A stretch of 64,000 nucleotides of DNA from Ulvibacter antarcticus (GTDB taxonomy: Bacteria > Bacteroidota > Bacteroidia > Flavobacteriales > Flavobacteriaceae), in assembly GCF_003688405.1 (NCBI RefSeq), contig NZ_REFC01000015.1, positions 268,914-332,913 of the forward strand, in the 5' to 3' direction. Below the pieces are notes generated by a model. It was not told the DNA's origin and searched no databases. It was given only the letters and a program-made list of their open reading frames with translations. Below are positions 46,375 to 55,649 of this stretch, in pieces (position 1 is the first letter of the stretch; the number at the start of each line of letters is the position of its first letter). The position numbers and the translations under genes were made by a program.

Positions 46375-47415
46375 CTATTCCACGACCTTATAAATCGTCA
46401 TAGGCTTAGCCTTATTCTTTAAAGAAATATCTCCTACTTTTTCGCATTTAAAAGACTCTTTTACCTTCTCATAACATTGATCACTAATGATAATTTGATT
46501 TTCTCCGGCTGCATCTTGTAATCTCGCTGCAGTGTTTACAGTATCCCCAATTACCGTATAATCTAAACGTTTAAGCGTTGCAGATCCTATATTCCCAGAA
46601 ATCATCTCTCCACTTTTTATTCCAATAGATACTTTGGGTCTAAAGTTTTCTTTTCCACTTACATTTGGCAGTTCACTAAGGTGACTTCGCACTGCAAGTG
46701 CTGCATCAATCGCACGATCTAAATGGAATTCGTCTCTAAAAACAGCCATGATCGCATCGCCTATAAATTTATCGATCAATCCTTTTTGAGCCATTATTTC
46801 TTTAACCATAAGGTCGAAATAAGTGTTTATTAACGCAACTACAGTATCGGGAGCCGTAGTTTCACTTATTGCAGTAAACCCGCAAATATCAATAAACATC
46901 ACTGTAGCCTCAATCGTTTCGTTTGCCATTAGCGTAGTTTCATATGCTCGACTCCCCATGAAATTAAGCACGTTCTCATCCACATACATCTTTAAAATGT
47001 CATTTTCCTTGATAGCTAAAAGAGTTCTCTTTAGTTCTAAGGCATGGTTTAAGGTTTTTTCTACGGTAATTGTAAGATCTTCAAAATTGATTGGTTTTGT
47101 AATAAAATCGAAAGCTCCACGGTTCATTGCTGTACGTATGTTAGCCATATCACCATAAGCAGAAACGATCACCGATTTTATTAACGGACTCGTCTCGTGC
47201 AATTCCGTAAGCAGAGTTAGTCCGTCCATTTCTGGCATGTTAATATCGGTTAATACGATATCGACATCAGGATCCCGCGTAATCTTTTCGAGTGCATCCC
47301 TACCGTTTACAGCAAAGAGAAATTCATATTCTTTTTCACGAATCTTTTTTCGAAATTTCTGTTTTATCAGAATTTCTAAATCTGCTTCGTCGTCCACTAC
47401 AAGTATCTTTGCCAT
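46375..47415 (-). CDS. Receiver domain fused to a class III nucleotidyl cyclase
   Basis: A 346-residue protein. The receiver (1-125) has phospho-acceptor D57 in [11 protein letters not shown] and the KP loop at about 107. The cyclase domain (165-346) has both metal aspartates (D176 in FIDICGF, D220 in FIGDAIMA), substrate-binding K216, T287 at the adenine-specifying position, and transition-state N294 and R298 in NTVNTAAR. Thr at that position is typical of class IIIb adenylate cyclases, so cAMP is the simplest predicted product, not cCMP or cUMP. The ATG overlaps the receiver stop (TAATG). Phosphorylation by the adjacent kinases probably controls activity. Confidence 0.93.
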   Translation of the reverse strand: MAKILVVDDEADLEILIKQKFRKKIREKEYEFLFAVNGRDALEKITRDPDVDIVLTDINMPEMDGLTLLTELHETSPLIKSVIVSAYGDMANIRTAMNRGAFDFITKPINFEDLTITVEKTLNHALELKRTLLAIKENDILKMYVDENVLNFMGSRAYETTLMANETIEATVMFIDICGFTAISETTAPDTVVALINTYFDLMVKEIMAQKGLIDKFIGDAIMAVFRDEFHLDRAIDAALAVRSHLSELPNVSGKENFRPKVSIGIKSGEMISGNIGSATLKRLDYTVIGDTVNTAARLQDAAGENQIIISDQCYEKVKESFKCEKVGDISLKNKAKPMTIYKVVE

Positions 47416-47789
47416 TATATGCTTTGTATAAGTTTATCCTTTAATAATTTAAAATCCAAGGGTTTCGTTAAAAAATCGTCTGCACCCAAACGTTTAGCAG
47501 TGTTATAATTTTCCTCATCACCATATGCAGTGACCATCATTACTACCAATGGCGGATTCGTGTAATTACATTTAATTACCTCTAGAAGTTCAAGTCCACT
47601 CATTCCCGGCATATTAATATCTGAAAGTATTAAGACCGCTTTATTTTCGTTATGTTCAAGATAGTCTAAAGCTTCCGCACCAGAAAATGCAAATGCGAAA
47701 TCAACCGTACCCGATTTTATCTCTTTTCTAAAGCGTTGTTGAAAAAGTACTTTAACATCTTGCTCGTCATCAACTACTAAAATTTTCAT
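47415..47789 (-). CDS. Stand-alone receiver-domain protein
   Basis: A 124-residue protein consisting of one receiver domain: acidic pair DDE at 7-9, phospho-acceptor D57 in [11 protein letters not shown], Thr in MVTAYGD and Lys in FLTKPLD. No output domain. It resembles the receiver of the following cyclase and may be an intermediate or phosphate sink in a relay. The ATG at 47789 is chosen because the receiver fold starts there; it lies 4 bp after the kinase stop, and its stop overlaps the cyclase ATG. Confidence 0.92.
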   Translation of the reverse strand: MKILVVDDEQDVKVLFQQRFRKEIKSGTVDFAFAFSGAEALDYLEHNENKAVLILSDINMPGMSGLELLEVIKCNYTNPPLVVMMVTAYGDEENYNTAKRLGADDFLTKPLDFKLLKDKLIQSI

Positions 47790-47793
47790 ATTG

Positions 47794-49917
47794 CTATCTT
47801 TTTGGTAAATGAATAATAAATATTGTTCCTGATTTTTCTGAGGCCCCATCGTTTTCTATCGTTTCTACTTTCAGCGTACCATCATGGGCTTTAATAATAT
47901 CATAGCTAAGTGATAAGCCTAAACCAGTGCCTTTTCCTGATGGTTTGGTAGTGAAAAAAGGCTGAAATATCTTTTCTAATATTCTCTTCGGAATTCCATT
48001 ACCATTATCACTTACTTTTATTTCTACAAAATCTCCAATGCTTTTTGTGCTAACTGAAACTGTAGATTCGTATTCGTATCCCTTACGTTTAGCTTCGGCC
48101 GATCGCTCATTTACTGCATAAAAAGCATTCGTCATTAGATTCAGGATTACCCTGCCTAAATCTTGGGGGACAACCTTAATGTGCTTGATCGATTCGTCAA
48201 AATTAGTGATAAGACTTGCATTAAACGACTTATCTTTTGCTCGTAAACCGTGATAAGCTAACCGTAAAAACTCATCACATAGCGCATTAATATCTGTAGG
48301 TTCTTCAAGCCCCGGATTTACGCGACTGTGTTGTAACATGCCTTGTACAATGGCTTCTGCGCGTTTACCATGATAATTTATTTTTTCGAGATTTGTTTTT
48401 ACATCAGTTACTATTTCTCTGACTTCATCATAATTACTTTTAGAAATCGCTTCATTCATTTCAAGTAACAGTTCATTGCTTACTTCGGAAAAATTATTAA
48501 CGAAGTTCAATGGGTTCTGAATTTCATGTGCGATACCGGCGGTAAGCTCCCCTAAACTGGCCATTTTCTCTGACTGAATCAACTGCGATTGTGTAGCTTT
48601 CAAATTATCCAAAGTTGCCATTAAATCGGCAGTACGTGCTACTACTTCTTTTTCTAGTTTTATATTTTGATCTGCTAATAGCTGTTGTTTTTCTTCGGAA
48701 AGTTGCTCCACTTCGATTAACTTGTTTTGAAGCGACTGACTATTAATTCCGAAGGAATAGCCCAAATAAAGTGCTAAACTACAAGGCACAAACAGTAGCG
48801 CAAAAGGCTGATAAACCCATAAATTTGGTATTTCCAATAAGGATAATTCATTAGCGATAATTCCTATCCAAAAGAAGATGTTTAGTCCGCCAAATATTAA
48901 AAATATCAACGCACCCTTTCTATTAGTTTTTAGCGAAAGGAAGCTTACCCTTATCGTATCAAAAAGCACCAGGATACTCAAGATTGGCGAAATAAGTTCG
49001 TAGCTAATTACAAACAACATCGGGATATAAAGTATGCCAAGAATAAGAATTATCTTGAATACAAATCCTAATTTTTTATTGAGTATCTTATAAATACAAT
49101 ATAGCGCCAAAATCGCATGTGCTGCTATAAAAATGCCCGCCAGAAAATCTCCAAATACAAAAACATTATGAGTGTAAACCGATTTTAAAACAGCAATCAC
49201 GAAAAGTGCAAAAAACAAGCTAGACAAGGCGAAATAAAGATTAACTCGTTCTGAAGGAAAGAAAAAATAGTAGGACAAAAATAGAATAAACATAAGCAGG
49301 CCAACACCAAAAATAACATAGTAGCCGTATGTAAATTGTTTTAAAGGAGGATCATCATGATTGCTGTGGTTCAAGGTTGCAACACGGAGAATAATACCTT
49401 CTTTGTTAACCGAATACAGCGGAAATTGTGCTGCTGCATTTACATATCTCACTGCCAGTAACTGTTCGGTATTAGAGACTAAGGGAAACGATAATAAATC
49501 TTTATTCGGGTTGTAGAATACAATAGAATCGGGATTTGTGCTTACACTTCCCAATCGGTGAATTAACTTTCCGTCGAGATAAATTTCCGAAGCTCCCGTT
49601 TGATTGATTCGTAAAACCAACTGTTGATTCGACTTATAATTAGTTTTTAGTTTTTTCCGAAGCCAAACAATTTCTTTTTTGTTATTATCTTCTTTTGAAG
49701 CTGGAGCCTTCAGATAGGGGCTTGATTGTTTTTCCCAGGAAGCATCGTCAAATTCCGGATTAGACCATTCAATATCATCTCCGACCTTATAGCTCCAATC
49801 ATTGGATATTACTCCCCATTGACTCTCCAAATCCGCATTTTCAAAGGTTTCCTGCTCGGATTGCCCCAAAACGGTCATAGATGCCAATATCAAAAAAAGT
49901 AATAATCTTTTTATCAT
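47794..49917 (-). CDS. Sensor histidine kinase with 7TM-DISM-like membrane domain
   Basis: A 707-residue kinase. The signal peptide (MIKRLLLFLILASMTVLGQ) precedes a periplasmic beta-sandwich (about 25-180: NQTGASEIYLDGKLIHRLG), then about seven membrane helices (about 200-400, 7TMR-DISM-like). A coiled-coil leads to the HisKA region with phospho-His in GIAHEIQNPLNF, and a HATPase domain with a GKGTGLGLSLSYDI G-box. The last 250 residues are closely similar to those of the two upstream kinases. Its ATG overlaps the upstream kinase stop by 4 bp (ATGA). Loop variability lies at about 618-632 (AVNERSAEAKRKGYEYEST). Confidence 0.93.
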   Translation of the reverse strand: MIKRLLLFLILASMTVLGQSEQETFENADLESQWGVISNDWSYKVGDDIEWSNPEFDDASWEKQSSPYLKAPASKEDNNKKEIVWLRKKLKTNYKSNQQLVLRINQTGASEIYLDGKLIHRLGSVSTNPDSIVFYNPNKDLLSFPLVSNTEQLLAVRYVNAAAQFPLYSVNKEGIILRVATLNHSNHDDPPLKQFTYGYYVIFGVGLLMFILFLSYYFFFPSERVNLYFALSSLFFALFVIAVLKSVYTHNVFVFGDFLAGIFIAAHAILALYCIYKILNKKLGFVFKIILILGILYIPMLFVISYELISPILSILVLFDTIRVSFLSLKTNRKGALIFLIFGGLNIFFWIGIIANELSLLEIPNLWVYQPFALLFVPCSLALYLGYSFGINSQSLQNKLIEVEQLSEEKQQLLADQNIKLEKEVVARTADLMATLDNLKATQSQLIQSEKMASLGELTAGIAHEIQNPLNFVNNFSEVSNELLLEMNEAISKSNYDEVREIVTDVKTNLEKINYHGKRAEAIVQGMLQHSRVNPGLEEPTDINALCDEFLRLAYHGLRAKDKSFNASLITNFDESIKHIKVVPQDLGRVILNLMTNAFYAVNERSAEAKRKGYEYESTVSVSTKSIGDFVEIKVSDNGNGIPKRILEKIFQPFFTTKPSGKGTGLGLSLSYDIIKAHDGTLKVETIENDGASEKSGTIFIIHLPKR

Positions 49918-52328
49918 TGTTTTATTGCTATTGGTAATAAAATACGAAAGCTTGTCCCTACATTTTCTTTAGATTCTACTTCAATATTACCGCCATGGGC
50001 TTTAACTATATCGTAACTCAAACTCAATCCTAATCCTGTTCCGCTCCCGCTTGGTTTCGTAGTAAAAAAGGGTTGAAAAATCTTATCTAAGACCTCCTTC
50101 GGAATACCATTTCCATTGTCCTTTACGTTAATAACTACTTCATCTTTCATCTTTTTAGTGGAAACTGAAACTGTGGGTTTATAATTAGGTAGGGCTTCGA
50201 CATCCTCAGCCTGACAAGTTTTCTGTTTTTCACTTGTGGCATAAAAAGCATTGGTAATGAGGTTCAAAATCACCCTTCCTAAATCCTGTGGGATCACGTT
50301 CACTTTTCCAATAGACTCATCAAAATCTGTTTCCAGCGTAGCATTAAAGCTTTTATCCTTAGCTCTAAGTCCGTGATAAGCTAATCGCAAGTATTCATCT
50401 GCCAGTCTGTTGATATCTGTAGGTTCTTTTTCTGGACTACTTTTCCTGCTGTGCTGAAGCATTCCTTTTACAATCGCATCTGCACGTTTTCCATGATGGG
50501 TTATTTTTTCGAGATTTTGTTTGATATCGTTCGCAATAATTTTTGCTTCATCCATATCCCCTTTTTCTATCTCTTCATTCATCTCATCGATAAGTTCATT
50601 GCTTACTTCGGAAAAATTATTGACGAAATTTAAAGGGTTCTGAATTTCATGTGCGATACCAGCGGTAAGCTCCCCTAAACTGGCCATTTTTTCTGAATGA
50701 ATAAGTTGCTTTTGTGTCTCCTGAAGCTCGGTAAGCGATTTACCTAAAGCTTGATTTAATCGGCGTTTTTCTCTAATTCTGTAATATAGGATTAGCGCAA
50801 ATATTATTACTAATAGCAATCCGGCGATGCTTAAATTGCGAATTAATTTTTGTTTTTTTAGTTGTGTTTGTTGAATTAAAAGTTGTTTATCCTGACTCGC
50901 TTTCTGCAGGGCAATCTTGTTTTCGAAAGCCAATTGTTGGGTAAGACTTGTTATTTTCATAATTTTTTCCGAAGCATTAACCGAGTCATTCGTTTTTTGA
51001 TAGTTTAATTGACTTTCAAAGGCATTTTTATAATCATTCTTTTTAGCAAATGTAGCCGACATCTCACCGTAGATAGTACGACGAGTTTTATGATCTTCCT
51101 TCGCAACAATAGCTTCAGCTTTATCCAGCAAGGCAATAGTTTCATTATAATTACCTTTCAGTCTATTTACTTTTGCAATACCAGTAAGCGCAATTGCTTG
51201 ATAATGCGGATTATTATTTTCCCGACCCAATTGCAGTACAAATTCATAACTTTTTTGAGCATTCGTGTAGTCTTTTAATTTCAGCTGAATCTCTCCTGAA
51301 GTTAAATATGCATCATTAATAAACCTTAAATCACCATCGATTTTTCCATATTTAATCCCTTCAACACTATTTTCGAGGGCCGCTTCAAGTTTATCCATAG
51401 CCATAAGAATATCGGCTATATAGTTGTATGAAATACTTAAATAGGTAGCATCCTTTAAGTTTTTTCTTATAGCAAGTGCTGCTCTGTGGTTGCTTAAGGC
51501 TTCTTCGAGCTTACCGGCCCGCATATCGCTAACACCCATATCATTATAGGTCGTTGCAATACCGATGGAATCTTTTTGCAACTTGAATAATTTTAAGGCC
51601 TCTTCCTGATTTACTAAGGCCTCGGGATATTTTTTTACAAGCATATAGTTAAAGCCGTTGGCTAATAAAGCGTCAGTGATAGTGGCGGTATCTTTGATTT
51701 TTCGAGCAACCTGAAGCGCCTTTAAGTTGCTTTCCAAAGCATCACCATAATTACCCATATAGCGTTCAAGCAGGCCCATTTTAAACCATGTATAAGCAAT
51801 TAATTCTTGATTATTTGTTTCATTATACAATTCAAGGCTTTTGTATAGATATTGTAAAGCCTGCGTATGATCATGTTGCATACTGTAAGCTTCTGCAATG
51901 GCCCCATTTACTGAAGCAATTCCATTTTTATTACCGGATTTTTGCCATAATTTTAAAGAGAGTTGAAGCGTATCCTGCGCATGGTTGACGTTTTTATAAA
52001 TCAACGTCCACCCTAAATATTGAGTCGCTCTGGCTTTTAAGGTTTTATAGCGATAGTTATCTTTTGATATTTTATTCTTTTCAAAAATGTTATCTACTTG
52101 ATGAAATACTTGTTCGGCGTATTTTCTACAACTATCGTTTTCATAGTTTTCGAAATACATGCTGGAGAGGTCATTCATTAATCGTAAGCGAGTGGTATCT
52201 TGCTTTGTTGAATTTATTTCATTTTTTATTTTTTGAATTTTCTGTATATAACTATCTTTTGTTTGTTGAGCAAAGACGCTGCCCACAAACATTCCAAAGA
52301 TGATAAATACTAAACTCGTTTTTTTCAT
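49914..52328 (-). CDS. Sensor histidine kinase with TPR sensor region
   Basis: An 804-residue kinase. The signal peptide (MKKTSLVFIIFGMFVGSVFAQ) is followed by a periplasmic array of about eight TPR-like repeats (about 40-440), a membrane helix (about 500-520, LSIAGLLLVIIFALILYY), and a HisKA/HATPase core with GIAHEIQNPLNF and GSGTGLGLSLSYDI. The kinase core is nearly identical in places to its two neighbours. A loop in the HATPase domain encodes KTCQAEDVEALP, whose DNA resembles a decayed REP-like element. It lies 34 bp after the third kinase gene and overlaps the next one by 4 bp. Confidence 0.93.
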   Translation of the reverse strand: MKKTSLVFIIFGMFVGSVFAQQTKDSYIQKIQKIKNEINSTKQDTTRLRLMNDLSSMYFENYENDSCRKYAEQVFHQVDNIFEKNKISKDNYRYKTLKARATQYLGWTLIYKNVNHAQDTLQLSLKLWQKSGNKNGIASVNGAIAEAYSMQHDHTQALQYLYKSLELYNETNNQELIAYTWFKMGLLERYMGNYGDALESNLKALQVARKIKDTATITDALLANGFNYMLVKKYPEALVNQEEALKLFKLQKDSIGIATTYNDMGVSDMRAGKLEEALSNHRAALAIRKNLKDATYLSISYNYIADILMAMDKLEAALENSVEGIKYGKIDGDLRFINDAYLTSGEIQLKLKDYTNAQKSYEFVLQLGRENNNPHYQAIALTGIAKVNRLKGNYNETIALLDKAEAIVAKEDHKTRRTIYGEMSATFAKKNDYKNAFESQLNYQKTNDSVNASEKIMKITSLTQQLAFENKIALQKASQDKQLLIQQTQLKKQKLIRNLSIAGLLLVIIFALILYYRIREKRRLNQALGKSLTELQETQKQLIHSEKMASLGELTAGIAHEIQNPLNFVNNFSEVSNELIDEMNEEIEKGDMDEAKIIANDIKQNLEKITHHGKRADAIVKGMLQHSRKSSPEKEPTDINRLADEYLRLAYHGLRAKDKSFNATLETDFDESIGKVNVIPQDLGRVILNLITNAFYATSEKQKTCQAEDVEALPNYKPTVSVSTKKMKDEVVINVKDNGNGIPKEVLDKIFQPFFTTKPSGSGTGLGLSLSYDIVKAHGGNIEVESKENVGTSFRILLPIAIKQ
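50195..50216. repeat. REP-like remnant inside the TPR kinase gene
   Basis: The segment starting cttcgacatcctcagcc differs at only 4 of 22 positions from the element arm cttcgacaagctcaggg... in the neighbouring kinase at the homologous loop. Confidence 0.5.
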
Positions 52329-52362
52329 TTTATTGATCTGCTAAACCTAAAGTTACTGTTTT

Positions 52363-55300
52363 TTAATATGGTAAATGGATACTAAACTCAGTTCCCTCAC
52401 CCTCTTTTGTTGTTACCTTTAATTCTCCATCATGTGCTTTAATAATATCATAACTCATACTCAAGCCTAATCCTGTGCCTTCTCCGGTTGGCTTCGTAGT
52501 AAAAAACGGTTGGAATATTTTATCTAATACTTGCTTCGGAATTCCGTTTCCATTGTCTTTTACTGAAATTTCTACAGTATCTTTTAGCTTTCTAGTTACA
52601 ACTGAAACTGTGGGTTTATAGTCTTGTCTTGCATGGCTTGTCGAAGCATTATTTTGATCCTTCGACAAGCTCAGGGTGACATTATTTTTTTCATTCACTG
52701 CGTAAAATGCATTGGTAATCAAGTTCAGAATTACTCTTCCTAAATCCTGAGGAAATACCTTGACCAAACCAACAGACTCATCAAATTCTGTATTTAATGT
52801 CGCATTAAATGATTTATCCTTTGCCCTAAGTCCATGATAGGCAAGACGCAAGTATTCATCTGCCAGTTTATTGATATCTGCGGGCTCTTTCTCAGCACTA
52901 CTTTTTCTACTGTGCTGTAGCATTCCTTTTACAATTGCATCTGCACGTTTTCCATGATGAGTTATTTTTTCGAGATTTTGTTTGATATCGTTTGCGATGA
53001 GTTTTGCTTCTTCCATATCTCCTTTTTCAATTTCTTCGTTCATCTCATCCATTAACTCATTGCTTACTTCGGAAAAATTATTGACAAAGTTCAAAGGGTT
53101 CTGAATTTCATGGGCAATACCCGCTGTCAACTCTCCAAGACTTGCCATTTTTTCTGACTGAATGAGTTGCTTTTGAGTCGCCTGAAGGTCTGAAAGCGTC
53201 ACCTCCAATCGTTGTTTTTCGGCAAGAAGTGCAGCGGCTTGAGCTTCAGATTGAGAAAGATCTGTAAAACGCTGATAGGCAAAAATGAATACATTTCGGA
53301 AACGATCGAGGATTGCTTTTTGACTATCATCTAATGCTCCGAAATTAGAAATCCCAATAGCACCATTTCCGAAGGCATATAAGATGTAGGAAACACTATC
53401 GGTATTAAACAAACGAGGATCATCTGCTTCCCCATTTTTTCTTCGCATATCAATAAGATCTTGTATTTGCTTCCCTTCTAAAATCATTTCAGAAAACCCA
53501 TCGGTAGTGGTGGCAATAACCTGTAGTTGTTCTTCAAGTGTTGGGTCGTCATTATAAGACATCAAGGTAATAGTACCACCCATTTCGTGTGAGTAATCGT
53601 AGTCCATAAAGGTTTCTTCGTCTTCATTATTCACATCTATGATTGCATTGCGAATATCATTAAACCCCAATTCCAACAGTTGTTCGTACAGCGCCTTGAC
53701 AATGTCCAGCAGATGGTCCGATTGTTTCATTCCCAAGGCTACGTTTCTTACCTTTTCGAGGGATGCTTCAATTTTTGCTTCCCGTGCTTGTGCTTCGGCA
53801 TTTGCCAGATCGGTATATCTTTGATAGGCAAATGTAAATACGTTACGGAACCGTTTTAAAATCTTCTTTTGATCATCGTCTAGAATTCCAAAATTAGAAA
53901 TCCCAATAGCACCATTTCCGAAGGAATAAAGATTATAGGTAAGTTGTTCAATTTGCCGTAGCCGTGGATCGTCTTTTTCACCATTTCGCAATCGCGTTTC
54001 GATAAGTTCTTCAAGTTCTTTGCCCTTTAATTCAATTTCAAAAAAAGCATCATTGCTGGATTTAACCTTCTTAATTTGTTGTTCAATAACGGGGTCACCG
54101 TAGAATGAAAAGAGTGTTACCGCACTAGACATATCATGAGAATAGTCGTAATCTAAAAAGGTTTCATTATCCTCATTGTGAATATCGATGATTGCATTAC
54201 GTATCTTGGTAAAGCCAAGTTCCAGCAATTGCTCGTATAACACTTGAGCAATATCCAACATATCATCAGATTTTTTGAGCGTGAGTGCAACGTTTCTAAC
54301 TTTTTCAAGTGAGGCTTCAATTTTTGCTTCCCTAGTTTGTGCCTCGGCTTTTTGGAGATCGAGGAAGCGAGTGTAGGTTCTTTCAAATTCTTTCGAGAAC
54401 CGACTGAGTATTACTTTTTCATCTTCTGTGAGCGTTCGCTTTATCATAATGCCAAAACAACCATAACTCATATAAGAATCGATATAATATAAACCGTCAG
54501 GGTATAGTTCAGGTTTAAATTTTTTAATTCCGCCCAGTAACTCTTTCCATGTATCAAAATAGGCCGAAACATCGTTCGGAGGAACGGGGTTTATGTGTAC
54601 CGGTTCGCCACTTTCCCATGCGACATAGCACTCAGCAATGGCTGGTTCTTTTTTGTCCAGCGGATAAATAACGGACTTATTATTATAAACACGTTTGCCT
54701 TTTCTTTTTTCAAACCAGGTTGCCCAGAACGAATGGTTAGATTTTTTTTCATCCGGCAACCATAAATAGGAAAATTCAGAATCAATGCCCAATAGATGTA
54801 GTTGTTCATGGAACACTTTAGAGGTTTTATCCAACTGGCTAGAGTGTTGCATCAACATACTTTGGGTACGTGTACGTTCTAATGCCGCTTCTATTTCCAA
54901 TTCGTGGTTTTTCGTTTCGAGTTCTACGGTTCGTTTCTTAATTGCTTCACGTAATTGTAAGTTTTCGGCAGATATTTTATCGTAGCCAATTGTTTCTCCT
55001 TCTTCTGTTTTGCCGTCTGGAACTGAATAGTGCTGATAAATAAATCGCCATCCTTCTTTGTTTTTCTGAAGCGCATTTGTAAATCGAAACCGATTATAAA
55101 AAACCCATTCTTCGCCATTCAAGAACCAGGCGTCAAATAAATGTGTGATAAAGATTAGTGGACCAAACTGCTCCAAAACTTTGGTTTCATTGCGCACTTC
55201 AGATTTACCGTCGAGTTGTTCGGCAGTAAGCTTGAAGAAATCTGTGGTGCTTTTTCGGTCTAAGAACTCTTCATTGTTGGTAGAGCCAATAAAATGATAT

Positions 55301-55410
55301 TCGTCATCGAAAAAAGAATCATATGTGGCTACGTCCCCATTTAGATAGCTATGTAACCACTCGTCATATACTTGAAATACCTCAGTTTCCGTTTTTTTAT
55401 CGACCCTCAT
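52363..55410 (-). CDS. Cytoplasmic histidine kinase with NTF2-like and GAF-like sensor modules
   Basis: A 1015-residue kinase from ATG 55410 (a longer TTG start at 55449 is rejected). The N-terminus (about 1-135) is an NTF2/SnoaL-like fold (VYDEWLHSYLNGDVATYDSFF). A coiled-coil follows, then three GAF-like modules; the second and third are tandem copies of about 183 residues sharing EAKIEASLEKVRNVAL and GNGAIGISNFG. The HisKA/HATPase core has GIAHEIQNPLNF and GEGTGLGLSMSYDI. There is no membrane segment, so it senses an internal signal. A REP-like palindrome encodes part of its HATPase loop (VTLSLSKD). First gene of the kinase-cyclase-effector run. Confidence 0.92.
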   Translation of the reverse strand: MRVDKKTETEVFQVYDEWLHSYLNGDVATYDSFFDDEYHFIGSTNNEEFLDRKSTTDFFKLTAEQLDGKSEVRNETKVLEQFGPLIFITHLFDAWFLNGEEWVFYNRFRFTNALQKNKEGWRFIYQHYSVPDGKTEEGETIGYDKISAENLQLREAIKKRTVELETKNHELEIEAALERTRTQSMLMQHSSQLDKTSKVFHEQLHLLGIDSEFSYLWLPDEKKSNHSFWATWFEKRKGKRVYNNKSVIYPLDKKEPAIAECYVAWESGEPVHINPVPPNDVSAYFDTWKELLGGIKKFKPELYPDGLYYIDSYMSYGCFGIMIKRTLTEDEKVILSRFSKEFERTYTRFLDLQKAEAQTREAKIEASLEKVRNVALTLKKSDDMLDIAQVLYEQLLELGFTKIRNAIIDIHNEDNETFLDYDYSHDMSSAVTLFSFYGDPVIEQQIKKVKSSNDAFFEIELKGKELEELIETRLRNGEKDDPRLRQIEQLTYNLYSFGNGAIGISNFGILDDDQKKILKRFRNVFTFAYQRYTDLANAEAQAREAKIEASLEKVRNVALGMKQSDHLLDIVKALYEQLLELGFNDIRNAIIDVNNEDEETFMDYDYSHEMGGTITLMSYNDDPTLEEQLQVIATTTDGFSEMILEGKQIQDLIDMRRKNGEADDPRLFNTDSVSYILYAFGNGAIGISNFGALDDSQKAILDRFRNVFIFAYQRFTDLSQSEAQAAALLAEKQRLEVTLSDLQATQKQLIQSEKMASLGELTAGIAHEIQNPLNFVNNFSEVSNELMDEMNEEIEKGDMEEAKLIANDIKQNLEKITHHGKRADAIVKGMLQHSRKSSAEKEPADINKLADEYLRLAYHGLRAKDKSFNATLNTEFDESVGLVKVFPQDLGRVILNLITNAFYAVNEKNNVTLSLSKDQNNASTSHARQDYKPTVSVVTRKLKDTVEISVKDNGNGIPKQVLDKIFQPFFTTKPTGEGTGLGLSMSYDIIKAHDGELKVTTKEGEGTEFSIHLPY
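52636..52670. repeat. REP-like palindrome in-frame inside kinase gene
   Basis: GCTTGTCGAAG (52636-52646) and CTTCGACAAGC (52660-52670) form a perfect 11-bp hairpin with a 13-nt loop, continued by tcagggtgacat. The same core occurs in the noncoding repeat at 63267. Here it is translated as part of a loop (about residues 915-930). Confidence 0.8.
53258..54355 (-). repeat. Tandem duplication of a GAF-like module in the kinase gene
   Basis: Two units of about 549 bp (near 53258-53806 and 53807-54355) encode alignable 183-residue modules beginning with AEAQxREAKIEASLEKVRN. Confidence 0.7.
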
Positions 55411-55649
55411 TTTTAATTGGTTAGCGATAATGAAAGTAAGAATTTTCAAGCATCTTTCAACTCCGTAGAAACACTTAATTTTCTGGAGAATACAATTATG
55501 ACTTTAAACGAGGTCAATTTTGTTTAAACTGATCTTTTTTTAACCGAGCACCTTCAGAATTAAATTCAAAAAATAAGAATTATATATCCTAATTCGTTAG
55601 ACTAAACAGTCTTGAATTCTTTTGATGCAATATATTTAAGTGGCTAAGA

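Noticed and set aside
46375..47415. Calling the cyclase a uridylate or cytidylate cyclase (PycC)
   Set aside because: The effector neighbour suggests it, but the substrate residues K216/T287 fit class IIIb adenylate cyclases and the receiver fusion is unlike PycC.
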